Positions 42,722 through 48,894 of a stretch of DNA of 64,000 nt are shown piece after piece. Location: assembly GCA_902559075.1 (NCBI GenBank), contig CACEGO010000002.1:1-64000 (forward strand), in the 5' to 3' direction. This stretch comes from an uncultured Pelagibacteraceae bacterium. Its GTDB lineage: Bacteria; Pseudomonadota; Alphaproteobacteria; Pelagibacterales; Pelagibacteraceae. The notes below the pieces were generated by a model. That model was not told the origin of the DNA. It saw nothing but the letters and a program-made list of their open reading frames with translations, and did not search any database. A program made the translations under genes and the position numbers. The stretch's first letter is position 1. The number at the start of each line of letters is the position of its first letter.

Positions 42722-42776
42722 GACTAAAAATATTTAGAGTTTATCGTTGCAAACAAATAATTATTTAAACTTTAGT

Positions 42777-42827
42777 AATTGTTTTGTAATCAATAGGTCC
42801 GCGGTTCGAATCCGTGCGGGGGCACCA
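42777..42827 (+). repeat. Partial tRNA-Thr copy 2 (anticodon to 3' end)
   Basis: 51 bp matching tRNA-Thr from the anticodon stem through CCA; only one base differs (within TTGTTTT versus TTGATTT). No D arm or 5' acceptor strand precedes it, so it is not a tRNA gene but a displaced 3' half: the boundary of islet A on its left and islet B on its right. The 42686-42994 gap consists of the right arm of A, this copy, and the left arm of B. Confidence 0.92.
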
Positions 42828-42890
42828 TCACTCAATAAATTCAACACTAATTATTTTTGCAAAGCTAAAGCTAAACTAAATTATGATGTT

Positions 42891-42911
42891 GAGTGTATCG
42901 TGAGTGTGTCA
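42891..42911 (+). repeat. Islet B left repeat pair (11 bp period)
   Basis: GAGTGT at 42891 and 42902, the second running into GTGTCAAGATTT as in the right pair. 64 bp after the tRNA copy. Confidence 0.6.
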
Positions 42912-42994
42912 AGATTTCGAGATAGTTAAAATTTTTTATCTATGATTTGAAATCTAACCTTAGGGCACAAGATTATGAGGACCGTGCATAATTA

Positions 42995-43579
42995 TTAATA
43001 AGCTTCATATTGTAACCAATCAAAAAACAAATTTGAACCAATACTAACTTGTAATGAGTCTCTCCAAGGCCTGTTATTTTTAATTTCTTTGCTCCACTCA
43101 TAACAAGATATGTTTATTTCACCATCACTAAGCACGAAAGTAATTTGATGAATTTTACTTTTGCCTGTTTTATCAGCTTTATGAGAAAATGAGTCTTTAT
43201 ATTTATCAATAAAATTAATTGAATTTTCAATATTATTAGATATTTCTTCTCTTTTTTCTAAACATTCATCAATTTTATTTTCAAAAATTAAACCACCTTT
43301 AAGCTCAACAATCTCAAAGCTTCCGTCGTTTCTATAATGAAAATTATATTGTATATATTCTGAATTTGAATCTGGATTGAAAAAAATTCTTTTAAATTTA
43401 TCACTTTTATAAAACGAACTCATTTTAGGTAACTGATTATCAATTTCTTTTTTGGAATAGTATTCCAATAAACTTTTACCTATGCTCATTCCATCTATTT
43501 CAAAATCAGAAATACCATCTGCCTTGGTCCATGATTGAAGACTAAAGATTAAAATCAATACTGATAGAAATACTCTCAT
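42995..43579 (-). CDS. Exported protein, SIGxS/EAY family member 1 (islet B cargo)
   Basis: 194 residues from the ATG at 43579 (an upstream GTG at 43588 is less likely because related genes start at the equivalent ATG). Signal peptide MRVFLSVLILIFSLQSWTKA, then DGISDFEIDGMSIGKSLLEY and a C terminus FDWLQYEAY. Two paralogues at 47.4 and 48.1 kb share the signal peptide, the I-x-D-x-x-I-x-G-x-SIG-x-S block and the EAY end, while the centre differs. One central cysteine pair (DECLEK, ISCYEWS) is kept. Function unknown; periplasmic or secreted. Confidence 0.8.
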   Translation of the reverse strand: MRVFLSVLILIFSLQSWTKADGISDFEIDGMSIGKSLLEYYSKKEIDNQLPKMSSFYKSDKFKRIFFNPDSNSEYIQYNFHYRNDGSFEIVELKGGLIFENKIDECLEKREEISNNIENSINFIDKYKDSFSHKADKTGKSKIHQITFVLSDGEINISCYEWSKEIKNNRPWRDSLQVSIGSNLFFDWLQYEAY

Positions 43580-43596
43580 AAAGAGCACTTTCTCAC

Positions 43597-43614
43597 TGTG
43601 TCATATGTGTGTCA
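43597..43614 (+). repeat. Islet B right repeat pair (11 bp period)
   Basis: TGTGTCA at 43597 and 43608. The first copy is 18 bp from the cargo ATG. The same sequence and offset recur inside islet D at 48042-48059. Confidence 0.65.
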
Positions 43615-43674
43615 AGATTTGAAATATTTTTCAATTAATTTTAATAGCATTTGTTTATTTATACTTTGACTCTC

Positions 43675-43704
43675 GATTTGTAATCAATAGATCCGCGGTT
43701 CGAA
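43675..43704 (+). repeat. Partial tRNA-Thr copy 3 (degraded)
   Basis: 30 bp matching the anticodon-to-T-arm part of tRNA-Thr with one mismatch (ATAGATCC for ATAGGTCC); the last 17 bp of the half are lost. Oldest of the three copies and the probable outer limit of integration at this tRNA. The stop codon of the next small gene lies 4 bp beyond. Confidence 0.85.
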
Positions 43705-43707
43705 ATT

Positions 43708-43845
43708 TTACCAGGCTGTTAGTTTCCAGCACTCATTAGCATCCTCAATACGAACATAACAACCTAGAAAAGACATAATTTTAAATGCACAAAAGCCTCC
43801 AACTAAAATAATGACTACGAGCATTATTGGATTAATTTTTTTCAT
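43708..43845 (-). CDS. Small 45-residue membrane protein
   Basis: Starts 3 bp after the NAD kinase stop. Translation: MKKINPIMLVVIILVGGFCAF, one membrane segment, then KIMSFLGCYVRIEDANECW and a short end LTAW. Two cysteines follow the helix. No family recognised. The stop codon abuts the degraded tRNA-Thr copy, so the C terminus may have been reshaped by the insertion. Confidence 0.55.
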   Translation of the reverse strand: MKKINPIMLVVIILVGGFCAFKIMSFLGCYVRIEDANECWKLTAW

Positions 43846-43848
43846 TTA

Positions 43849-44619
43849 CTAACTAGTTTCTCTTCTTATTTGTTCAATTTTAATCTTTTTCTGTAGACTT
43901 CTATTTTTATCATAAAGGAGATTAAACTTTATTTTATTATTAGTTTTAACTGTAATTGATTTAGCATTTCTTACTTCTAAATTATCTGCAACAGCACTAA
44001 TAGGTCTTTTAGTTGGGTTTAAGTTAGTTATAACTATTTTAGTTTTGTCATTAACTATTTTACCCTTCCATCTTCTTGGTCTAAATGCACTTATTGGTGA
44101 TATTGATAATTTTTTTGAATGAAGACTTAAAATAGGTCCATGAACTGAGAGATTATAAGCTGTACTTCCTGCGGGTGTTGATACTAATACCCCATCTGAA
44201 ACTAATTTTTTAATTATTTGTTTTGAGCCTTGTTTAATTGATAAAGATGCTGCTTGTCTACTTTGTCTTAGTACAGAAACTTCATTGATTGCTATAGATC
44301 TTCTTGTTTGATTATTTTTATTTTTAACAATCATTTCCAGTGGAGAAATTGAAACCAAATTTGCTTTATATAAGTTTTTTAAAATATCTTTTGAAGAAAA
44401 TTTATTCATAAGAAAACCATAATTTCCAGAATTAATTCCATAAAAATTTTTATTCGAATTTTTATTTTTTTTTAGTGTTTGAAGCATAAAACCATCACCA
44501 CCTATAACAATTATGAGATTTTCTATTTTAAAATGATTTGTTTTTATTTTTTTTAATAATAAATTTTTAATACTTGACGATTTCTTATTTTTATCTGAAA
44601 TGATTTGAAGTTTACTCAT
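43849..44619 (-). CDS. nadK: NAD kinase
   Basis: 256 residues. It makes NADP from NAD using ATP. Family motifs: IVIGGDGFMLQTLKK (GGDG) near residue 38, GINSGNYGFLMN, NEVSVLR (NE/D motif), SDGVLVSTPAGSTAYNLS and GPILSLHSKKLSISPISAFRPR. The fold fits the short bacterial NadK form. It separates the tRNA-Thr islets from tRNA-Leu, which lies 4 bp upstream of its start. Confidence 0.92.
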   Translation of the reverse strand: MSKLQIISDKNKKSSSIKNLLLKKIKTNHFKIENLIIVIGGDGFMLQTLKKNKNSNKNFYGINSGNYGFLMNKFSSKDILKNLYKANLVSISPLEMIVKNKNNQTRRSIAINEVSVLRQSRQAASLSIKQGSKQIIKKLVSDGVLVSTPAGSTAYNLSVHGPILSLHSKKLSISPISAFRPRRWKGKIVNDKTKIVITNLNPTKRPISAVADNLEVRNAKSITVKTNNKIKFNLLYDKNRSLQKKIKIEQIRRETS

Positions 44620-44623
44620 TTAA

Positions 44624-44709
44624 TGGTGCCCTCGGCCAGACTCGAACTGGCACTCCGCAAGCGGCAAGGATTTTAAGTCCTTTGTGTCTACCAATTTCAC
44701 CACGAGGGC
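44624..44709 (-). tRNA. tRNA-Leu (TAA anticodon), integration target
   Basis: 86 nt class II tRNA: acceptor GCCCTCG/CGAGGGC, D arm with GGTGAAATTGGTAGACAC, anticodon loop CTTAAAA giving TAA, long variable arm TGCCGCTTGCGGAGT, T arm GTTCGAGTC, and an encoded CCA. Its 5' half (40 bp) recurs, identical, at 47169 and 48895, so its promoter and 5' half appear to come from the latest integrated islet. Confidence 0.96.
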
Positions 44710-44710
44710 A

Positions 44711-44760
44711 TTAATGAATTTCATGAGTGTTTAAGCTAATATTTATAATTCAACAAGACT
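44711..44760 (-). promoter_or_regulatory. tRNA-Leu upstream region carried by islet C
   Basis: Immediately upstream of tRNA-Leu on the minus strand. It contains TTGTTG, 17 bp, then TAAACA, a plausible promoter. The same stretch, with a few differences, precedes the 5'-half copy at 47169-47208 (47209-47258), but not the copy at 48895. So the promoter came with the inserted DNA. Confidence 0.5.
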
Positions 44761-44792
44761 AATAAGTAAAATTTTTTTAATTTATCTCACTA

Positions 44793-44811
44793 GGTACTGG
44801 TCAGGTACTGG
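44793..44811 (+). repeat. Islet C left repeat pair (11 bp period)
   Basis: GGTACTGG at 44793 and 44804, identical to the islet C right pair. 83 bp from the tRNA-Leu end. Confidence 0.7.
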
Positions 44812-44823
44812 TTGTCCTATATT

Positions 44824-44832
44824 ATCCTATAA
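44824..44832 (+). repeat. Islet C left inverted motif
   Basis: ATCCTATAA within TATTATCCTATAAGATTTT. The reverse complement TTATAGGAT occurs at 47107-47115 near the right end of islet C, and the motif recurs at 47323-47331 in the left arm of islet D. Confidence 0.5.
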
Positions 44833-44841
44833 GATTTTCCT

Positions 44842-47001
44842 TTATCTATAACTCATTAAAACTTTATCTGGATCACCTGCAAGCGATGGATTTTGTTCTC
44901 TGCCCTGTTCTGCTGCCTTCTGAGATACATTTTCATCCATATAAGCTAACAACTCTCCATTGGTAATCTTTTTATCTTCATTAAAATCTGCATAACCTTC
45001 TAAACCTTTCATTAAATAATATGAAAATATTCCATGTTTAGCTTCTTTTAATCCTGATGAAATTTGATCTAATTTTGATGCACTAAAAATAGTAAAGTTG
45101 TCTGGAATACCATCTTGCTCATCAGCAACAATTCTAACTGGTCTAGCTGATGCCAATAAAGTTTCTTCATCTCTAGATACTCCACTATAACAAGTATCAA
45201 AAAATATTGTCACGCTTTTTGGATTTAAAGCAATTATTTCTTTAAATAATTCTGTTCTAGATAAAGCCGTTCTATCTAATAAATCAGGATCACTATCTTG
45301 ATGTAATAAGTACAATTCCTTACCATCACTTGAAGCTAAGCCATGACCTGCAAAAAAAATAATTAAATTAGTTTTGTTAGATTTAACTTTAGCAGGTAGC
45401 CATTTTTCTAAAGTAGATATTATATCAATAAAACTTGCATCTGTATCCAATAATTGCTTAATATTTTTTTGTTTTATGCCAAACCCTTTCTTTGCATATT
45501 CAGCAAAGTATTTTGCATCTAGATTTGCAAAGGTTGCATCTGGAGATTTTTTGTACTTTTCAATACCTACAATCAATGCAACTGTATCTTCAGAAATTTT
45601 ATTGTTTAAAATTGTTGGGTTCAATGGTTCTAATTTTTCAACAATTTCCTTATCTTTTAGATTAATAGATATTTTAACTAACTTTGGTTTTGATCTATTA
45701 CCCCATTGGTCAATTGCTACAATTGATATTTCTTCATCTATGGGACTAAATCTTCTAATAATAAATTTTCCGTTCTTTACTTTAATTGGTCTGCCTTCGG
45801 CTTCTATATAAATTTTTTCAGACTCATCTTTAACAAAACCCTCTATTTCATAATCAGTATCATTAACAGTGATTGCTGATGCTATATTTATTACAGGTGG
45901 ATTTTGATCCAAATTTTCAGTCTTTGGTTTAAATTCTTCTTGAGTATCTATTTTTTTAACTATTTTTTTCTTCTCTTTTTTCTTCTCTTTTTTTACGATT
46001 TTAGTTGTTGTTTCATAAAAACTATCTTGTTCAATTTTTTGTTGATCAAAAGCATTGTACGAAATATTGGTTCTTCCAATCCAATATTCCCATTTATATT
46101 TATTCTTACGTAACCATTTTTTTGCAGCATCTTCATGTGTCATTTTTTCGACATCTACGTAGTAAGCCATTTTTCCCATATCTTTTGTTGTAAATGAAAT
46201 CTTTTCAAATATCTCAAAAGCATCAGGATGTTGATTTGCAAATTTTGAACTTGCAGCTTTTTTTAAGTAACCTACAGGAGATCCACAGGCTCCACTTCCT
46301 CCATCATCAGGCCTACAACCAGCATAATATTTGGGCCACTTAATCATGGTAAATCCTTCTGCATCAGTAAAATTTGGAGACCAATTAAACATTAAAATTC
46401 CTTTACCTTTTCTTTTAGCGTCATAAAGTTCTTTCCATAATTGATCAGCACTACTTGCAAATTTAACTTTATATTTGCTGTCTAGACCTAAAGCTTTAAT
46501 TCTTTGAGGAATTAAATCACCATGCCAGCTTTGTGGACCTTCTAAAATTATTCCTTTACCATTTGACCCAGGTCTAGCAAAAACATCTGCACAATTTTTT
46601 AAAGCTTCCCAGTTAGGTAAACCTGGGCATAGATTTTTTTCAATCACCCAAGTTGGTACTCCGATATCTTCCATTGTTGATGCTGGATGTAAACCTACAT
46701 CAATAATTCCACCTTTTGATAATGCTTGATTGAAAGATCTTCCAAAAGCACTTTCCCACACTTCATGAGAAATAGAAACATCACCTTTTCTTATTCTTTC
46801 GTAAACTGCTTGGCTATCATGGTTTTTGTACTTAACGTTTTTTCCAATAGATTCAAATATTCCTCCAATTACATAAGCACCAACAATTTGTGATGACCAA
46901 TTATGAGTTGGAATAATAATAGGCTTGTTACTATTTGCATTTACATTAAACGTTAACCCCAAACAAAGAACGATAAACAGATATGCTAGTAAGCGTTTCA
47001 T
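44842..47001 (-). CDS. Exported glycine-betaine-type binding protein fused to a caspase-like protease
   Basis: 719 residues. A signal peptide (MKRLLAYLFIVLCLGLTFNVNA) is followed by an OpuAC/ProX-like substrate-binding domain (about 25-310: PTHNWSSQIVGAYVIGGIFES, SHEVWESAF, LEGPQSWHGDLIPQR). A Lys/Glu-rich linker (about 328-360) and an Ig-like domain with VAIDQWGN follow. The C-terminal C14 caspase-like domain starts VALIVGIEKY and has the catalytic dyad His553 (FFAGHG) and Cys604 (FFDTCYSG). An EF-hand-like loop DFNEDKKITNGEL (672-684) suggests Ca2+ control. Sole cargo of islet C; its first residues and upstream sequence match the second gene of islet D. Confidence 0.85.
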   Translation of the reverse strand: MKRLLAYLFIVLCLGLTFNVNANSNKPIIIPTHNWSSQIVGAYVIGGIFESIGKNVKYKNHDSQAVYERIRKGDVSISHEVWESAFGRSFNQALSKGGIIDVGLHPASTMEDIGVPTWVIEKNLCPGLPNWEALKNCADVFARPGSNGKGIILEGPQSWHGDLIPQRIKALGLDSKYKVKFASSADQLWKELYDAKRKGKGILMFNWSPNFTDAEGFTMIKWPKYYAGCRPDDGGSGACGSPVGYLKKAASSKFANQHPDAFEIFEKISFTTKDMGKMAYYVDVEKMTHEDAAKKWLRKNKYKWEYWIGRTNISYNAFDQQKIEQDSFYETTTKIVKKEKKKEKKKIVKKIDTQEEFKPKTENLDQNPPVINIASAITVNDTDYEIEGFVKDESEKIYIEAEGRPIKVKNGKFIIRRFSPIDEEISIVAIDQWGNRSKPKLVKISINLKDKEIVEKLEPLNPTILNNKISEDTVALIVGIEKYKKSPDATFANLDAKYFAEYAKKGFGIKQKNIKQLLDTDASFIDIISTLEKWLPAKVKSNKTNLIIFFAGHGLASSDGKELYLLHQDSDPDLLDRTALSRTELFKEIIALNPKSVTIFFDTCYSGVSRDEETLLASARPVRIVADEQDGIPDNFTIFSASKLDQISSGLKEAKHGIFSYYLMKGLEGYADFNEDKKITNGELLAYMDENVSQKAAEQGREQNPSLAGDPDKVLMSYR

Positions 47002-47020
47002 GAGGTTTATAATATCTCTT
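46979..47020 (-). repeat. Shared cargo-start module, copy 1
   Basis: Holds the start codon, the codons for MKRLLAY, and the upstream TATTATAAA box. Nearly identical to 48706-48747 in islet D, while the genes downstream are otherwise unrelated. It suggests the islet end supplies promoter, translation start and first signal-peptide codons. Confidence 0.6.
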
Positions 47021-47022
47021 TA

Positions 47023-47041
47023 GGTACTGGTTTGGTACTGG
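47023..47041 (+). repeat. Islet C right repeat pair (11 bp period)
   Basis: GGTACTGG at 47023 and 47034, 22 bp from the cargo ATG, overlapping the position expected for the -35 region of the cargo promoter. Confidence 0.7.
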
Positions 47042-47106
47042 TTTTGAAACATTTAATAAACTTTATTTTCTTATATTTATTTGAGGTTTATTTAAAATTA
47101 TAAGAT

Positions 47107-47144
47107 TTTATAGGATGTTTAGACTACGTTAGACTACTATGGAC
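47107..47144 (+). repeat. Islet C core-proximal arm: TTATAGGAT plus GACT x3
   Basis: TTATAGGAT (47107-47115) is followed by GACT at 47121, 47131 and 47141, an exact 10 bp period. The last GACT starts 28 bp before the tRNA core. Islet D has GACT x3 at the same spacing, 27 bp from its core. Confidence 0.65.
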
Positions 47145-47168
47145 TGACTAATTTGTGAATCCCTCGGC

Positions 47169-47208
47169 TTTTAAGTCCTTTGTGTCTACCAATTTCACCA
47201 CGAGGGCA
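47169..47208 (-). repeat. Partial tRNA-Leu copy 2 (5' half)
   Basis: 40 bp identical to tRNA-Leu from its 5' end through the anticodon loop. The rest of the tRNA is missing. CCCTCG (47161-47166) just beyond the break is complementary to CGAGGG of the 5' acceptor strand. The 47002-47415 gap holds the right arm of C, this copy and the left arm of D; no gene is visible in it. Confidence 0.93.
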
Positions 47209-47291
47209 TTTGTGAATTTCATGAGTGTTTATGCTAATATTTATAATTGAACAAGTTTAATAAGTAAAATTTTTTTTATTTTATCTCTCTG

Positions 47292-47310
47292 TGTACGAGG
47301 CATGTACGAG
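47292..47310 (+). repeat. Islet D left repeat pair (11 bp period)
   Basis: TGTACGAG at 47292 and 47303, at the same place in the arm where islet C has GGTACTGG. ATCCTATAA follows at 47323-47331 as in islet C. Confidence 0.7.
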
Positions 47311-47415
47311 ACATCCCATATTATCCTATAAAGATACTGAGATAGTTGTAATTAACTAACTATACTTTGAAACCACGCTACAGGGCAAGAGATTATGAGT
47401 GCAGTGCGTGATTAA

Positions 47416-48024
47416 TTAGTAAGCCTCATTTTTTATCCAGTCTGATAATAATTCTGATACAATGCTTATTTTAAAATTGTCCTTAAGTATTCTGCCATTA
47501 GAGTCTTTAAAGTCTCCAGACCAATCTGTACAAGTAATTCTGATTGATCCATTTTCTAATTTTAAATTATATACTTTGCTAAGTGATTTTCCTGTATTGT
47601 CAGCAACATGTGCTTTTTCTTTCCCTTTTTTAATTTCTAAATTTGAAAATGAGTCATTTAATTCTTTAAAAACTAGATCCATTTTATTGTAGCATTTTGC
47701 TTTGTTATTTTCGAAAGGCTTTTTAATTTTGCCTGAAATAGAATAAATCTTATAATCATTTGGATCAATATGAAATTGTACTGATTCATATACCTTATAA
47801 TTACCTTGATCAGGTATACTTAAACCTACAAATTTTTTACTTTTTGGATAATAAGCAAATTTCATTTTTTTTATTTCTTCAATTGAAAAACCAATAATGT
47901 TTTCATAGTCTAGCAAACTATCACCTATACTCATTCCTTCTATCTCAAGGTCTCTGATATCATCAGCCTTAGTTAGCGATTGAAGGCTAAAGATTAAAAT
48001 TAAAATTATAAGAAACATCCTCAT
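47416..48024 (-). CDS. Exported protein, SIGxS/EAY family member 2 (islet D cargo)
   Basis: 202 residues from the ATG at 48024; the frame runs open to 48060, but that part overlaps the repeat pair, and member 1 starts at the equivalent ATG. Signal peptide MRMFLIILILIFSLQSLTKA, then DDIRDLEIEGMSIGDSLLDY and a C terminus LSDWIKNEAY. Cysteines at KAKCYNK and ITCTDWS match those of member 1. Its 3' flank (47339-47399) also matches that of member 1 (42919-42979). Function unknown. Confidence 0.8.
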   Translation of the reverse strand: MRMFLIILILIFSLQSLTKADDIRDLEIEGMSIGDSLLDYENIIGFSIEEIKKMKFAYYPKSKKFVGLSIPDQGNYKVYESVQFHIDPNDYKIYSISGKIKKPFENNKAKCYNKMDLVFKELNDSFSNLEIKKGKEKAHVADNTGKSLSKVYNLKLENGSIRITCTDWSGDFKDSNGRILKDNFKISIVSELLSDWIKNEAY

Positions 48025-48041
48025 ATCAAACATTTTCTCAC

Positions 48042-48059
48042 TGTGTTCTGTGTGTGTCA
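48042..48059 (+). repeat. Islet D internal repeat pair (11 bp period)
   Basis: TGTGTTC at 48042 and TGTGTCA at 48053, the islet B type, 18 bp from the ATG of the gene at 47416-48024. It marks a B-like module nested in islet D. Confidence 0.6.
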
Positions 48060-48137
48060 AGATTTTGGGTAAATGAAATTTATTGATAACACAGATGATC
48101 GGACGAATAGACTCGGTATTATGTAAGTCTAGTATGA

Positions 48138-48728
48138 TTATTTATAAGCCTCATTTATATAAAAATCATAAATTTCTTTTGTAGCTAAGGCTACACTAAG
48201 ATGATCTTGAGAACCATGCTCCTCAGAATAATCATAGCAAGCCAATTGAACAGAATCTCCATTATTAAAAACATATTCAATATCTGTAACTAAACTTTTT
48301 TGAGTAGGATCATTTCTGTGCTTAAAAGTCATCTCAGGATTTTTTTTTGTAAAGGGAAATATTTTATCCATTTCTGTTTCTATTTCTCTTAATTTAACAT
48401 AGCAATCTTCAACATTATTTTCATAATATAATACACCCGCTAACTCATGTATTATATATTCTTTATCACCTGTCCTATAAACAAAATCTACAGCGTCATA
48501 AGTTGTAAAAAAAGATAGTTGATCATTTTGAACAGGTGTAAATCTTTTTGATTTAAAAAAATTCATAGAATTATTTTTTATTTCATTAATGCTAAAAAAA
48601 TCCAATGCACTATCTCCAATACTTATCCCTTCAATCTGAAAGTCACTAATGTCATCGGCCTTAGTCCAGGATTGAAGACTAAAGATTAAAACTAGAACAA
48701 GAAACTGATATGCTAGTAAGCGTTTCAT
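48138..48728 (-). CDS. Exported protein, SIGxS/EAY family member 3 (islet D cargo)
   Basis: 196 residues. It starts MKRLLAYQFLVLVLIFSLQSWTKA: the first seven residues equal those of the caspase-fusion protein and the rest of the signal peptide equals family member 1. Then DDISDFQIEGISIGDSALDF, and a C terminus YDFYINEAYK. Two cysteines (EDCYVKL, QLACYDYS) occupy the family positions. The hybrid signal sequence suggests recombination inside the first codons. Function unknown. Confidence 0.8.
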   Translation of the reverse strand: MKRLLAYQFLVLVLIFSLQSWTKADDISDFQIEGISIGDSALDFFSINEIKNNSMNFFKSKRFTPVQNDQLSFFTTYDAVDFVYRTGDKEYIIHELAGVLYYENNVEDCYVKLREIETEMDKIFPFTKKNPEMTFKHRNDPTQKSLVTDIEYVFNNGDSVQLACYDYSEEHGSQDHLSVALATKEIYDFYINEAYK

Positions 48729-48747
48729 GTAGTTTATATTATCTCTT
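48706..48747 (-). repeat. Shared cargo-start module, copy 2
   Basis: Matches 46979-47020: start codon, MKRLLAY codons and the upstream TATAA-containing stretch, diverging at the repeat pair (TGTACGAG here, GGTACTGG there). Confidence 0.6.
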
Positions 48748-48749
48748 TA

Positions 48750-48768
48750 TGTACGAGGTGTGTACGAG
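48750..48768 (+). repeat. Islet D right repeat pair (11 bp period)
   Basis: TGTACGAG at 48750 and 48761, identical to the islet D left pair, 22 bp from the cargo ATG. Confidence 0.7.
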
Positions 48769-48847
48769 AATTTTATCATTTTGATCTATTGATTTTACTA
48801 TTTTTTTAAATGAATAAAAAATTTTATAAGATTTTATATGATATTTA

Positions 48848-48871
48848 GACTTCACTGGACTATCACAGACT
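48848..48871 (+). repeat. Islet D core-proximal GACT x3
   Basis: GACT at 48848, 48858 and 48868 (10 bp period), with the last 27 bp before the tRNA core at 48895. Same layout as islet C. Confidence 0.65.
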
Positions 48872-48894
48872 CACTTTGATCTTTAAACCTCGTC

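Larger units (their letters stand above)
42078..42776. mobile_element. Mini-islet A at tRNA-Thr (integrase-less)
   Basis: DNA between the intact tRNA-Thr and the first 3'-half copy; the repeat unit is 750 bp. It holds one exported-protein gene on the minus strand and a repeat pair at each end: TGTGGTCA/TGTGGACA on the left, TGCACCCA/TGTGACCA on the right, each with 11 bp period. No recombinase is present. That it is a mobilised element is inferred from the tRNA repeats. Confidence 0.7.
42828..43674. mobile_element. Mini-islet B at tRNA-Thr (integrase-less)
   Basis: DNA between tRNA-Thr copy 2 and the degraded copy 3, a repeat unit of 894 bp. It holds one exported-protein gene and TGTGTCA-type repeat pairs at both ends. 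Its gene, its 3' flank (42919-42979) and its right repeat pair are shared with the inner module of islet D at tRNA-Leu, so related modules have entered two different tRNA sites. Confidence 0.7.
44711..47168. mobile_element. Mini-islet C at tRNA-Leu (integrase-less, caspase cargo)
   Basis: DNA between the intact tRNA-Leu and its first 5'-half copy; repeat unit 2498 bp. It contains one large gene and GGTACTGG repeat pairs at both ends. Further inside lie the inverted pieces ATCCTATAA (44824-44832, left) and TTATAGGAT (47107-47115, right). No recombinase is present. Confidence 0.75.
47209..48894. mobile_element. Mini-islet D at tRNA-Leu (integrase-less, composite)
   Basis: DNA between tRNA-Leu copies 2 and 3, repeat unit 1726 bp. 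TGTACGAG pairs lie at both ends, and a TGTGTCA-type pair plus an islet-B-like gene module are nested inside. Cargo is two paralogous exported proteins. The left arm is colinear with that of islet C except for the sequence of the repeat pair. Confidence 0.75.

Noticed and set aside
42777-42827. A second tRNA-Thr gene
   Set aside because: Only the anticodon-to-3' part is present; no D arm or 5' acceptor strand.
42747-42929. 60-residue open frame across tRNA-Thr copy 2
   Set aside because: It reads through the tRNA fragment and the islet B repeat pair and resembles nothing; the boundary explanation fits better.
47169-47208. A second tRNA-Leu gene
   Set aside because: Only the 5' half is present, and no matching variable arm or T arm follows.
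44793-48768. Plasmid-type replication iterons
   Set aside because: Pairs rather than long arrays, no replication protein, and placement at islet ends next to tRNA fragments fits recombination or regulation better.
42078-48894. A CRISPR array
   Set aside because: The repeats are 7-8 bp in pairs 11 bp apart, without spacers or cas genes.
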